Positions 43,115-52,238 of a DNA stretch of 64,000 nucleotides are shown in pieces. The stretch is from Cocleimonas flava. Lineage in GTDB: Bacteria > Pseudomonadota > Gammaproteobacteria > Thiotrichales > Thiotrichaceae. Each line of letters begins with the position of its first letter. Within the stretch, counting starts at the first letter, position 1. Position numbers and translations under genes: made by a program. The stretch lies in assembly GCF_004339015.1 (NCBI RefSeq), contig NZ_SMFQ01000002.1, positions 1,055,351 through 1,119,350 of the forward strand. The letters are read 5' to 3'. Below the pieces are notes generated by a model. The model was not told where the DNA came from. It did not search any database and saw nothing but the letters and a program-made list of their open reading frames with translations.

Positions 43115-45553
43115 TTAGCCTCTGACTAACTCATTTTTAGGATCATACAAACCAGCTTCAGTCACAACAGCAGGGTACTTCTCGCCTAGTATTTCTACTT
43201 TTACTTCAGTACCTACCTCGGAGAGTTGAGGTTCTACAAACGCATAGGCAATGTTTTTATTAACGCGATGACCATAGGCGCCAGAGGTGACAGTGCCTGA
43301 TAATGTCTCACCGTGGTAAATTGAATCACCACTGTGTGCAGGGGCCAAATCACAGTCAATAACAAGCGTGACGAGCTGCTTTTGATTACCTTTTTCTAAT
43401 TGTGCTTGCAGCGCTTTTTTACCGATAAAGTCCGGCTTATCCATTTTCACGAAAAAGTCTAGGCCAGTTTCCATAGGGTTACGTTCGTAAATAAGGTCTG
43501 CTTTCCAATGCAGATAGCCCTTTTCCATACGCATTGATTCTGTAGCGTAAAGACCGAAGTGTGACAAGTTAAACGCTGTACCTGCCTCATTTAACAGCTT
43601 CCAGACTAAATATAATTGCTCATTAGGCACATGCAATTCATAGGCGAGCTCACCGGAGAAACTTACCGTCATTGCCATTACTTTCGCATGACCTAGTGTC
43701 ATTTCTTTAACATTCAACCAGGGGAATCCCGCTTTAGACCAATCACATCGCGGTGAAAGCGACTGCAATAAATCGCGTGATTTAGGACCTGCAACCACAA
43801 GTATTGTATGTGATGCTGCCATTTCGGTAATAGTTACGGAATCAGGTTTGTGCGTGTTCAACCAATCCAGATCATGCCATTCAGCAGCAGCGGCAGAACC
43901 ATACCAGTAATGCTCTTCGTCTAACTTGGCAAGGGTCGCTTCTGTTAGTACATGACCATGTTCATTGAGCAAATAACACAGGCTAATTTTGCCGACTTTT
44001 TTCGGAATATTGCTACAGGTGATGCTGTCTAAAAACTCCGTTGCGCCTTCACCTTGAATAGAGAAACGATTGAAACCAGACACTTCCATCAAACCAACAT
44101 TTGTCGTTAAGGCTTCAATTTCTTTAGCCACAACATCTTTTGTCGAGGTGAAGCGATATGAATGCTCATCTTCAAAATCAGGGGTAGGTTTGAAGAATAA
44201 AGAGCGCTCCCAACCATTAACCACTCCCCAGGCAACATCTAGCTGATCAAGGACTGGATAAAGAGGCGTTGTACGTGCTAATCGAGATGCTGGGCGATGC
44301 TCGTGCGGTAAGTGATAGTGGAATTCGTTCTGGTAATCTTCAATCGCTTTCAAGCAGGTATGTTCGGTATTTGCGTATTGGGTAAAACGTCGCGGATCAA
44401 GACACCATGCATCCCACTCACATTCACCGTGAACGATTAAGTCAGCTAAGATCTTTCCGTGTCCACCACCTTCGCCGATTCCCGCTCGCAAGCCGATCGC
44501 ACAGTAAGCGTTTTCTATTCCAGGTATTTTTCCAATCAACGGCATGCCGTCAATGGTGTAGGTAATAGGTCCATTGATGGTGGTATGAATTCCTGCGTTT
44601 TGAAGAGCGGGTAAGCGTTCAAAAATACCTTCCATATTTTCAAGGCAGCGATCTAAATCGGGTGGGCATAAATCTTTAGTGAATGCTGGGTCAATGCCAT
44701 CCATGCCGAAGGTTTTACACGCTTGTTCGTAAACACCAACCAGCAGGCCATTTTTTTCCTGACGGCTGTAAAAATCATCTAATGGATCACGAATAATCGG
44801 TACCTGAAAATCCAGTGCTTCTAATTCGGGAATATTATCGGTAAGGAAATACATGTGTTCCATCGATGTCACAGGGTGCTCAACACCTAACATATTGCCC
44901 ACTTCATTGACGCGGTAGCCGGTTGCGTTGACAACTTTTTCACAGGTGATGTCGCCATTTTTGGTGTGAACGATAAATTCACCCGTGCCGTAACGAGAGC
45001 CTTTTTTCGTAATACCTTCAACGGGATTACTTCTATACACAGAAGCTCCTGCGAGGCGTGCTTTTCGTGCCAATGCCAGAGTAATGCCGGATGGATCAAT
45101 ATAGCCATCTAATGGATCCCACCACGCGCCCAGCATTTTGTCTGTGGTTAATAATGGATGACGTTCTTTGATTTCTTTTGGGCTGATGTATTCCATCTCA
45201 ACACCCATGCTTTTCGCCATGCCAATATAATGTTGATAGGTATCGATATGATCCTGAGTGTAAGCGGTTCGCATGCCGCCGGTGATATCGTAATAGAAGG
45301 GAAAATCCTCATCTGCCGCGAGTTCTCGGTACAGGTCGATACTGTGACGTTTCAAACCAATCATGGTTTGATTGCCGCCAAACTGAGTGACTTGCGCCGC
45401 TGCATGCCATGTCGAACCTGAAGTCAGTTCATCTCTTTCTACCAGTGCTACGTCTGTCCAGCCAAGCTGGGTAAGATGATACAAGGTAGAGCAACCTGCA
45501 ATACCTCCGCCGATGACAACCACGCGAGCATGGGATTTAACAGAATTCGACAT
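43115..45553 (-). CDS. Dimethylglycine/sarcosine dehydrogenase-like FAD-GcvT fusion, copy 1
   Basis: An 812-residue flavoprotein: N-terminal DAO/FAD domain (VVVIGGGIAGCSTLYHL, about residues 11-27; TSGSTWHAAAQ, where His50 matches the residue that binds FAD covalently), FAO_M linker, then GcvT and GcvT-C domains (about 430-812; NVGLMEVSGFNRFSIQGEGATEFL, FSGELAYELHVP, YGHRVNKNIAYAFVEP). Family enzymes oxidise N-methyl groups and pass formaldehyde to tetrahydrofolate. A LysR gene diverges from it. About the same length as the paralogue at 48062-50521. Whether the substrate is dimethylglycine, sarcosine or another N-methyl amino acid cannot be told. Confidence 0.9.
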   Translation of the reverse strand: MSNSVKSHARVVVIGGGIAGCSTLYHLTQLGWTDVALVERDELTSGSTWHAAAQVTQFGGNQTMIGLKRHSIDLYRELAADEDFPFYYDITGGMRTAYTQDHIDTYQHYIGMAKSMGVEMEYISPKEIKERHPLLTTDKMLGAWWDPLDGYIDPSGITLALARKARLAGASVYRSNPVEGITKKGSRYGTGEFIVHTKNGDITCEKVVNATGYRVNEVGNMLGVEHPVTSMEHMYFLTDNIPELEALDFQVPIIRDPLDDFYSRQEKNGLLVGVYEQACKTFGMDGIDPAFTKDLCPPDLDRCLENMEGIFERLPALQNAGIHTTINGPITYTIDGMPLIGKIPGIENAYCAIGLRAGIGEGGGHGKILADLIVHGECEWDAWCLDPRRFTQYANTEHTCLKAIEDYQNEFHYHLPHEHRPASRLARTTPLYPVLDQLDVAWGVVNGWERSLFFKPTPDFEDEHSYRFTSTKDVVAKEIEALTTNVGLMEVSGFNRFSIQGEGATEFLDSITCSNIPKKVGKISLCYLLNEHGHVLTEATLAKLDEEHYWYGSAAAAEWHDLDWLNTHKPDSVTITEMAASHTILVVAGPKSRDLLQSLSPRCDWSKAGFPWLNVKEMTLGHAKVMAMTVSFSGELAYELHVPNEQLYLVWKLLNEAGTAFNLSHFGLYATESMRMEKGYLHWKADLIYERNPMETGLDFFVKMDKPDFIGKKALQAQLEKGNQKQLVTLVIDCDLAPAHSGDSIYHGETLSGTVTSGAYGHRVNKNIAYAFVEPQLSEVGTEVKVEILGEKYPAVVTEAGLYDPKNELVRG

Positions 45554-45712
45554 TTTCTACTCCAGATATAAATAGTTAAAATTTAAGCCTTCTAAATTTA
45601 AGTCATCAATAATGCACAACAAAGTAAGCGTCTGACAATCGAAACGTTATGATCTATAGTTCAGTTAATTTAAACCATAAATGCTTTACTGTATTTCTAG
45701 GCTGGACCAACA

Positions 45713-46630
45713 ATGAAACATTCTTTACCCTCGCTCGATAGCCTTAAAGTCTTTGAATCTGCGGCCAGGCACCTGAGTTTTAGTATCGCAGCGAATGAGT
45801 TATGCGTAACCAAAGGCGCAGTCAGTTATCAAATACGTAAACTCGAAGAAGAGTTACAAAGCAGTTTGTTCAAACGCTCCGTGCGCCAAGTCTATCTAAC
45901 AGATACAGGGCAGGCCTTATATCTGACCACGAAAAAGATTTTCGAAGATCTTGAAAATAGCCTCTCGCGTATTCAGGAAGGCAAGCAGGAAGCAAACGTA
46001 TCGATTGCCGCAACGACCTATGTCGCTGCGCGCTGGTTGTCAGCGCGTATCGGTCGTTTTAACGATGAATACCCTGATATCAATTTTTTGTTACAACACT
46101 CGGTAAATTCGGTTGATTTCAAGCTTGATGAAGTCGATCTCGCAATCTTGTGGGGGCCGTGCAAAGGAAAGCTGGATAGAAATCGCTTCGCTGAAATACC
46201 GATGTCTTTGTTTCCTGTGATTAGTCCAAAATTATTAGACACACATAAGTTAAGCCAGCAAACCGAGATAAGTATGGATGCCATCGTGCAAGGAGCGCTA
46301 AGTAATATCCCCTTGCTATGTGAAGACAGCAAACAGGATCAGTGGCAGGAGTGGTTAAAAGCCAATAACACGGCTGGTCCTGATCTTAAGCTAAACAACC
46401 CTCGCAGAGTGATTAGTGATGCCAATGTGCGCGTGCAGGCAGCAGTCGACGGACAGGGATTGATTTTAGCCGATGATTTAATGTTAAATGAGCTCAATAA
46501 TAGATTATTGGTAGCGCCTTTTAAGGAGCAATTAACGGGTTATGGTTATGCTTTTTATTCCTCCCCAACACGCATATATGGTGACAATACCATTACCTTT
46601 AAACACTGGATGATGCAGCGCATTCAATAA
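45713..46630 (+). CDS. LysR-family regulator (GcvA-like)
   Basis: A 305-residue regulator: SLDSLKVFESAARHLSFSIAANELCVTKGAVSYQIRKLEEELQSSLFKR is the winged helix-turn-helix, followed by the GcvA-type sensor (SIAATTYVAARWLSARIGRFNDEYPDINFLL). Divergent from the 812-residue dehydrogenase gene across 159 bases, and 67 bases upstream of the lldD-like gene on its own strand, so it may control both. Ligand unknown. Confidence 0.92.
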   Translation: MKHSLPSLDSLKVFESAARHLSFSIAANELCVTKGAVSYQIRKLEEELQSSLFKRSVRQVYLTDTGQALYLTTKKIFEDLENSLSRIQEGKQEANVSIAATTYVAARWLSARIGRFNDEYPDINFLLQHSVNSVDFKLDEVDLAILWGPCKGKLDRNRFAEIPMSLFPVISPKLLDTHKLSQQTEISMDAIVQGALSNIPLLCEDSKQDQWQEWLKANNTAGPDLKLNNPRRVISDANVRVQAAVDGQGLILADDLMLNELNNRLLVAPFKEQLTGYGYAFYSSPTRIYGDNTITFKHWMMQRIQ

Positions 46631-46642
46631 TACTATAAATGG

Positions 46643-46670
46643 CACCCCCCTACTTTGAGGCTGTTTTTTT
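46643..46670 (-). repeat. G6 interspersed element, copy 14
   Basis: Core complement CACCCCCCTACTT at 46643-46655 (perfect), then TGAGGCTG and T-run to 46670. It fills most of the 67-base gap between the LysR gene and the lldD-like gene, 13 bases after the stop. In this direction it may act as a weak terminator. Confidence 0.87.
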
Positions 46671-46697
46671 AGCTTCAAATAAAGAGAAATAATTAAC

Positions 46698-47840
46698 ATG
46701 AGTAAAATTACCTGTGTAGAAGACTTTAGGCAACTCTACAAACGACGTGTTCCGAAAATGTTCTATGACTATGTGGAAGCCGGTTCGTATACTGAATCGA
46801 CATTCCATAGAAATGAGAATGAGTTAAAGGATGTTTGTATTCGTCAACGGGTAGGCGTGGATATTTCTAATGTCGACACGTCAACCACTATGGTTGGAGC
46901 GGATGCAAAAATACCCATCGCGTTTGCGCCCGTTGGTATGCTGGGTATCCAGAATGCAGGTGGCGAAATTAAAGTGGCAACTGCAGCTCGTGATTATGGT
47001 GTGCCTTTCATTTTATCTACCATGTCTATTTGCTCAATCGAGCAGATTCAGGAAGCGACCGGTGCTCCTTTCTGGTTTCAACTTTATGTAGTTAAAGATC
47101 GTGAGTTTGTACGAGATTTAATTCATCGCGCCAAGGCCGCTAATTGTTCAGCATTAGTTGTTACCATGGATTTACCCATGCTGGGTCAACGCCATAAAGA
47201 TGTGAAGAACGAATTATCGATTCGCCCTAACTTCCGCAATATGTTGAATATTATGACCAAGCCAAAATGGGCGTTGGAAATGGCAACCACTCCTTATAAA
47301 GGCTTTGGCAATGTGATGGGGCATGCCAAAGGGGTAGATGATTTGAGTAGTCTACTTGTCTGGGCAAAAGAAATGGTCGATCCAGCGCTTGATTGGGAAT
47401 ACGTCGAATGGATTCGACAGGAATGGGGTGGCAAAATTATACTCAAAGGCATCCTCGATGTTGAAGATGCCAAAATTGCTGCCAGCATGGGGATCGATTC
47501 CATTATTGTTTCTAATCATGGTGGACGCCAGTTAGATGGTGCAGGCAGTTCAATCTACTGGCTTCCTCGTATCGCTGATGCGGTGGGCGATAAAATGGAG
47601 CTACTTTTTGATTCTGGTGTGCGTACTGGCATGGATATTTTTCGTGCTAAAGCATTAGGTGCCAGCGGCGTATTACTCGGGCGTTCTATGGTCTATGCAT
47701 TAGGTGCAATGGGAAGGCCAGGCATCGACCAATTGCTGCAGATTTATGAGAATGAACTCAAGACAACCATGGGTTTGGCGGGAAAAACAAAGATAAGTGA
47801 TATTCAATCTGGTGATGTGTATTCGGTATGGGATCAGTAA
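46698..47840 (+). CDS. lldD: FMN-dependent L-lactate dehydrogenase-like (alpha-hydroxy acid oxidising)
   Basis: A 380-residue TIM-barrel flavoprotein oxidising an L-2-hydroxy acid to a keto acid and passing electrons to quinone or O2. Seen: KRRVPKMFYDYVEAGSYTEST (active-site Tyr), PIAFAPVGMLGIQ, FQLYVVKDREF, VTMDLPMLGQRHKDVKN, LKGILDVEDA, and the catalytic His (about 274) in SNHGGRQLDGA. The family also includes glycolate and mandelate enzymes, so lactate is the likeliest but not certain substrate. Confidence 0.85.
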   Translation: MSKITCVEDFRQLYKRRVPKMFYDYVEAGSYTESTFHRNENELKDVCIRQRVGVDISNVDTSTTMVGADAKIPIAFAPVGMLGIQNAGGEIKVATAARDYGVPFILSTMSICSIEQIQEATGAPFWFQLYVVKDREFVRDLIHRAKAANCSALVVTMDLPMLGQRHKDVKNELSIRPNFRNMLNIMTKPKWALEMATTPYKGFGNVMGHAKGVDDLSSLLVWAKEMVDPALDWEYVEWIRQEWGGKIILKGILDVEDAKIAASMGIDSIIVSNHGGRQLDGAGSSIYWLPRIADAVGDKMELLFDSGVRTGMDIFRAKALGASGVLLGRSMVYALGAMGRPGIDQLLQIYENELKTTMGLAGKTKISDIQSGDVYSVWDQ

Positions 47841-47936
47841 TTAAGTTTTACTATTGTTAAGAAACCTAGGGAAAAAGTGCTTAAATACACGCTAAGTTAT
47901 AGGGTCTCCTTACAGTCGAGCTATAACTAAACTTTG

Positions 47937-47998
47937 GCATAAATTCGTTCTAACGTTTTTAAAACACAAAACGAGAACTCATTTAAGTAGGAGGGGTG
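47937..47998 (+). repeat. Long-form interspersed element C (diverged hairpin plus G-rich core)
   Basis: Shares GCATAAATTC (47937-47946), ACGTTTTTAAAA and the end of elements A and B but has changed stem arms: GTTCT (47947-47951) pairs with AGAAC (47974-47978), CGTTTT with AAAACG. Core AAGTAGGAGGGGTG at 47985-47998. Lies in the 221-base convergent gap between lldD and the second dehydrogenase gene. Confidence 0.8.
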
Positions 47999-48002
47999 AT
48001 AT

Positions 48003-48029
48003 AAAAAAAGGACGTACTTAAGTACGCCC
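48003..48029 (-). terminator. Rho-independent terminator for the minus-strand dehydrogenase gene
   Basis: GGACGTACTT (48010-48019) and AAGTACGCCC (48020-48029) form a 10-bp stem with one G-U pair on the minus strand; a seven-base T-run (48003-48009) follows there. The bases lie 33 past the stop codon. Confidence 0.85.
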
Positions 48030-48061
48030 TTCGAATGAGTTCATATACTATTTGTTAGCAT

Positions 48062-50521
48062 TTAGTCATCGGCCTTAATTCTTTCATTTTTCGGATCGTA
48101 GTTGCACATTGGAACGATCTTGGCAGGGTAATGCTTACCAAGAATCTGAACGGTTAAACCAGCATTTTCTGCTTTCTTATCAATCTTTTTAGTCTTGATA
48201 AAGGCAAACGCTAAACTCTTCTGGATACGATTGCCGTAACCGCCTGAACTACACTGTCCTACGATTTCACCGTCTAAGTAAAGTGGTTCAAATCCGTTTT
48301 GTGCATCTGTTTTGTTTGCATTAGCCATATCTGAATCAACTTCAATCATCACCATGTCATTTTCAAAGCCAGCTTCTTTTTGCTTAAGCAATATGTCTTT
48401 ACCTTCGAAGTCTTTATCCATTTTTATGAACCAGCTAAGGCCTGACTCAAGCGCTGTAAATTCTGTATTCATGTCTGGGCCCCAAACTGGGTAACCTTTT
48501 TCGAATCGCATTGAATCCATTGCACGTAAGCCGAAGTTTTTGATGTCAAACTCTGCGCCTGCTTCGTGTAATGCATCATATAGCTTCTGTGTGTACTCGA
48601 CTGGGTGATGAAGCTCCCAACCTAATTCGCCCACGAAACTCATGCGTAAAGCACGTGTTGGAACACCTGCGACATCAATTTCCTGACCTGTAAACCAAGG
48701 GAAGTCTGCATTGCTTAAGCTTACATCTGTTACCTTACTCAAAACCTTACGCGCATTAGGACCTGTAATTAAAAGGCACCCCCCGGCTTTGGTGGTGTTT
48801 TTCAAGGTGACTGAGCCATCTTTTGGTAAACGACTGAATAGCCAATCATCTACAACAATCTCAAGTGCCGCAGGCGACATCATGTAATATCTGCCGTCTT
48901 GTAGCATGGTGATTGAAACTTCCCAGGCAACACCGCCTGAAGGACTAAGCGGATGGGCTAGAACTATTTGGCCCGGTTCAGTAGGGACATGGTTGGGCAT
49001 GATATTACTTAAATAGTCATATGCACCTTCACCTGATACTTCGAACTTTGTGAACGGTGATAAATCCAAAAGACCTACATTCTCTTGAACGTTTTTACAC
49101 TCTGCGGCGACAGGATCAAACCAGTTACCTCGGCGGAAGCTATGCTGCTCAACAGGCTCCATACCTTCAGGAGCGAACCAGCTAGGACGCTCCCAGCCAA
49201 AGTAAGCACCAAATACAGCGTTGTCTGCTTTGTGAGATTCGTAAATAGGCGTTTTCTTTTGGCCGCGAACCGCAGGGCGCATCGCGTATTCATTGGCATA
49301 ACCCAATTGATATTCGTTGGCATAAACTTCAGTGCCTTTCGCCACTGTGTATTTGATGTCTGCATAATCACCAAAACGACGCGGATCTAATTCGAACAGA
49401 TCGAGTTCTGGTTCGCCATCAACAATCCATTGCGCCATAAAGTGACCAGCACCACCACCTTGTGCAATACCGAAGTTGAAGCCAGTAATAACAAAATAGT
49501 TGTCGATGCCATGCACCGGCCCAACTAATGGATGCCCATCTGGTGAGTAAGTGATAGGGCCATTAACAACCGTTTTGATGCCGCCTTCAGCAACCAGCTC
49601 AACCTGAGTCATCGCTGTCATCATAATGTCTTCGATTCGGTCAAGATCTGGTGCTAATAATTCCTGACCAAATTCTTTAGGAACGCCATCAGTTGCCCAA
49701 GGAATTCCGTCTGGCTCGTATGGGCCTAAGATGAAACCTTTACCTTCCTGACGTAAGTAGTATGAAACATCTGGATCACGAAGCATTGGCAGCATTTCGT
49801 CACGACCTTCTAATTCAGGGATTGAATCGGTTACAAGGAACTGGTGTTCCATGGAACACATCGGCAATTCGTGGCCAACCATTTTGGCTAATTCGTTGGC
49901 GCGGAAACCACCTGCATTAACGATAATGCCAGCGTCAATAATGCCTTTAGGCGTAGTCACTTCCCAGCGGCCATCTTCTTTCTGTACGATTTTTTCTACA
50001 GGGTTTTGACGAACAATCGTTGCGCCCGCATCTTTCGCGCCTTTTGCCATCGCGTTAGTCGCACTAGTTGGGTCGATGTGACCGTCGGCTGGGTCCCATA
50101 ATCCACCCAAAACTCCTTCTGGGTTTAAATAAGGGTAGAGCTCGACCAAGCGCTCAACACTGATCATTTCGAGATCCAGTCCAGCGAGTTTTGACATTGC
50201 AACCACGCGCTCAAATTCATTCATGCGCTCTTCGGTATGCGCTAATCGAACCGCACCGGTAGGGTGATGATCAACGGGATGACCGGTTTCTTCTTCTAAA
50301 CGTGCATAAAGCGCAATACTGTGCTGCTGCATTTTCATCACATTAAAGCTATTGCTGAAATGAGGCAGGTTTCCCGCTGCGTGCCAAGTAGAACCAGATG
50401 TTAAATCCAGCTTTTCTGTCAGCATGACATCCGTCCAGCCAAGTTTTGTCAGGTGATATAAAGTACTAACGCCAGCAATGCCGCCGCCCATAATTAATAC
50501 ATCTGTCTTATTTTTCATCAT
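48062..50521 (-). CDS. Dimethylglycine/sarcosine dehydrogenase-like FAD-GcvT fusion, copy 2
   Basis: An 819-residue relative of the gene at 43115. FAD domain DVLIMGGGIAGVSTLYHLTKLGWTDV, covalent-FAD His at about residue 47 in TSGSTWHAAGN, FAO_M linker, GcvT domains (LDLSPFTKFEVSGEGAYDYL, MSFVGELGWELHHP, GYGNRIQKSLAFAFI). ADGHIDPTSATNAMAKGAKDAGA matches the sarcosine/dimethylglycine branch. A segment KNTTKAGGCLLI is coded by a copy of the interspersed element (complement 48777-48789). LysR gene diverges across 147 bases. Presumed N-demethylation with tetrahydrofolate as acceptor. Confidence 0.9.
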   Translation of the reverse strand: MMKNKTDVLIMGGGIAGVSTLYHLTKLGWTDVMLTEKLDLTSGSTWHAAGNLPHFSNSFNVMKMQQHSIALYARLEEETGHPVDHHPTGAVRLAHTEERMNEFERVVAMSKLAGLDLEMISVERLVELYPYLNPEGVLGGLWDPADGHIDPTSATNAMAKGAKDAGATIVRQNPVEKIVQKEDGRWEVTTPKGIIDAGIIVNAGGFRANELAKMVGHELPMCSMEHQFLVTDSIPELEGRDEMLPMLRDPDVSYYLRQEGKGFILGPYEPDGIPWATDGVPKEFGQELLAPDLDRIEDIMMTAMTQVELVAEGGIKTVVNGPITYSPDGHPLVGPVHGIDNYFVITGFNFGIAQGGGAGHFMAQWIVDGEPELDLFELDPRRFGDYADIKYTVAKGTEVYANEYQLGYANEYAMRPAVRGQKKTPIYESHKADNAVFGAYFGWERPSWFAPEGMEPVEQHSFRRGNWFDPVAAECKNVQENVGLLDLSPFTKFEVSGEGAYDYLSNIMPNHVPTEPGQIVLAHPLSPSGGVAWEVSITMLQDGRYYMMSPAALEIVVDDWLFSRLPKDGSVTLKNTTKAGGCLLITGPNARKVLSKVTDVSLSNADFPWFTGQEIDVAGVPTRALRMSFVGELGWELHHPVEYTQKLYDALHEAGAEFDIKNFGLRAMDSMRFEKGYPVWGPDMNTEFTALESGLSWFIKMDKDFEGKDILLKQKEAGFENDMVMIEVDSDMANANKTDAQNGFEPLYLDGEIVGQCSSGGYGNRIQKSLAFAFIKTKKIDKKAENAGLTVQILGKHYPAKIVPMCNYDPKNERIKADD
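48765..48798 (-). repeat. G6 interspersed element, copy 16, inside the 819-residue dehydrogenase gene
   Basis: On the minus strand: GAAAAACACCACCAAAGC, then GGGGGG and TGCCTTTTAA; core AAGCCGGGGGGTG (two mismatches), complement 48777-48789. Frame is AA|GCC|GGG|GGG|TG. The region also has the A-tract and CCTTTT end of intergenic copies. Confidence 0.6.
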
Positions 50522-50668
50522 TATTCCTTTGGTCTCTGATAGGGATGACTGCTACTTTTTATGTTTTATGAGGGGCGCGCAGTGATTGTGTCCTTCTAGT
50601 AAATATGATATTAAGTTATTCGACCAGCAACAAATGATATATAAACCACAAATGTATAAGTTAAACTT

Positions 50669-51550
50669 ATGAAAAGGCTACTCACAAATTCTATACAACT
50701 CAACTGGCTAAGAACATTTTCTGTTGCGGGTGAGCATTTAAGCTTTACCTTGGCAGCTGAAGATCTGGCAATGAGCCAATCAGCTGTGAGTCAACAAATC
50801 CAGCTACTAGAACATCACTTGAATCAAAAACTGTTCTATCGGGCTAACAGAAGTATACGTCTCACAGACGCAGGACGGGCATTTTTACCCCTGGTGGAAA
50901 GTACCTTGAAACAGCTCAACCAGGGCGCGGCTAAAATATTTTCTCCATCAGATGAAGCGGTTGTTGAGTTTGGTGTGAATACAACCTTCGCCGAGTTATG
51001 GCTGGCACCTCGATTGCAACAGTTTAATTTGATTCATCCGCATATATCGATTCGTCAACATGGCACTAACTGGGCTTCTGATTACCCAATATCAACTTCA
51101 GAATTAGAAATCCGTTATGGCAAGGGTGATTGGGATGGCTTTGAATCTATCCCGCTGATTTCACAAAAGATAAGGCCTTATTGCAGCCCTGAAAATGCAA
51201 AACAATTGCGTGAGCTCGATGATGTTAATAAGCTGACATTGCTCGATGTTTTGGGCGTGCCTAAAGGCTGGAATAGCTGGTTAGAAATGACTGAGTTGAA
51301 TGATAGACCCAGACAACCGATGCAATATATGGATAGCTATGTGATGGCCGCTTCACTCGCAGCAAATGGTATGGGAATCTGTTTGATGTATGACGATTTC
51401 ATGCAGGAAGGCTTTTTAGCGAAGCAATTGGTCGCCCCATTTTTTGAAAGTCTGGATACTGAAAGCGGCTATTTTGTTTGTTATAAAAGTGAAAAGAACT
51501 TATCGGAAGCAACTCGATTGTTTAAGGATTGGTTGCTGAGTTACACCTGA
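50669..51550 (+). CDS. LysR-family regulator
   Basis: A 293-residue regulator: LNWLRTFSVAGEHLSFTLAAEDLAMSQSAVSQQIQLLEHHLNQKLFYR is the DNA-binding domain; sensor domain VVEFGVNTTFAELWLAPRLQQFNLIHPHISIRQH. Divergent from the 819-residue dehydrogenase gene, so probably its regulator. Convergent with the DUF3501 gene. Similar in plan to the LysR gene at 45713, as the two dehydrogenases are to each other. Confidence 0.92.
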   Translation: MKRLLTNSIQLNWLRTFSVAGEHLSFTLAAEDLAMSQSAVSQQIQLLEHHLNQKLFYRANRSIRLTDAGRAFLPLVESTLKQLNQGAAKIFSPSDEAVVEFGVNTTFAELWLAPRLQQFNLIHPHISIRQHGTNWASDYPISTSELEIRYGKGDWDGFESIPLISQKIRPYCSPENAKQLRELDDVNKLTLLDVLGVPKGWNSWLEMTELNDRPRQPMQYMDSYVMAASLAANGMGICLMYDDFMQEGFLAKQLVAPFFESLDTESGYFVCYKSEKNLSEATRLFKDWLLSYT

Positions 51551-51560
51551 GACTGTTAAT

Positions 51561-51594
51561 AGTAGGGGGCTATTTATAAGGCACCCCCACACTT
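51561..51594. repeat. Degenerate inverted pair of the interspersed element
   Basis: AGTAGGGGGC (51561-51570) faces CACCCCCACACTT (51582-51594) across 11 bases; GGGGG and CCCCC can pair. It lies between convergent genes 10 bases after the LysR stop, so it could end both transcripts. The right copy continues TTAGGCACTTTTT as a full element. Confidence 0.7.
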
Positions 51595-51617
51595 TTAGGC
51601 ACTTTTTCTATTTTTAT

Positions 51618-52205
51618 CTAAGCCAGATCATTTACCATCGCCTGACGATAATTCTCAGGAACTGGCGTTACCGCATGCGTGTAGTTTTCGTGATCTATAC
51701 CGACATTAATCGCTGCGCCATCTTTAACCGCAGCAATCATCTCTGGGGATAATTCAAAACGCATGAAGTGCACCGCAGAGGTTTTGTCTTCGGTTTCGCG
51801 CTCTAAGTCTTCATTGCTAATCGCGAATACTTTGTCGAATCCTTCAACCTGTACCCAGGTTTTACGATCAATGCCGATTAATTGTGACAGTGCTTTAACT
51901 CTTTCGGCTACATCGATGTATTCGATCATCATCGTTGCTTTCCAATTAGTACCAGTAGGTAGCATGGCGTTATAGACTTCTAATTCTTCATTGATACCAG
52001 CGGCATCAAATACTTTTTCAGCACGTAGAATTTCCTGAATTTGATATTTTAAGGTAGTGGCATCTTCAAAATACAGAGTAACATTTGGACCAACTGGAAG
52101 GTTGCGGCTCTTTTTATGCAGCATGGTTGCCGCTCGAATTTCTGGTCGCTGTTCATGATACTGCTCTAAAGAAAGTAAGTCATCTCTGGTTAGTTTTTGT
52201 GTCAT
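51618..52205 (-). CDS. DUF3501 family protein
   Basis: A 195-residue protein of the DUF3501 family: LTRDDLLSLEQYHEQRPEIRAATMLHKKSRNLPVGPNVTLYFEDATTLKYQIQEILRAEKVF and an acidic middle region. The family occurs almost always next to a rubrerythrin and an Fe-S oxidoreductase, as here, but has no settled function. It follows the Fe-S gene by 33 bases on the same strand. Confidence 0.85.
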   Translation of the reverse strand: MTQKLTRDDLLSLEQYHEQRPEIRAATMLHKKSRNLPVGPNVTLYFEDATTLKYQIQEILRAEKVFDAAGINEELEVYNAMLPTGTNWKATMMIEYIDVAERVKALSQLIGIDRKTWVQVEGFDKVFAISNEDLERETEDKTSAVHFMRFELSPEMIAAVKDGAAINVGIDHENYTHAVTPVPENYRQAMVNDLA

Positions 52206-52238
52206 TGTACTTTTTATCCGTAATTCTTCCGTTAGTGT

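Noticed and set aside
45554-45712. Glycine riboswitch upstream of the dehydrogenase genes
   Set aside because: The divergent gaps (159 and 147 bases) show no aptamer-like conserved stems and are promoter regions shared with LysR genes.
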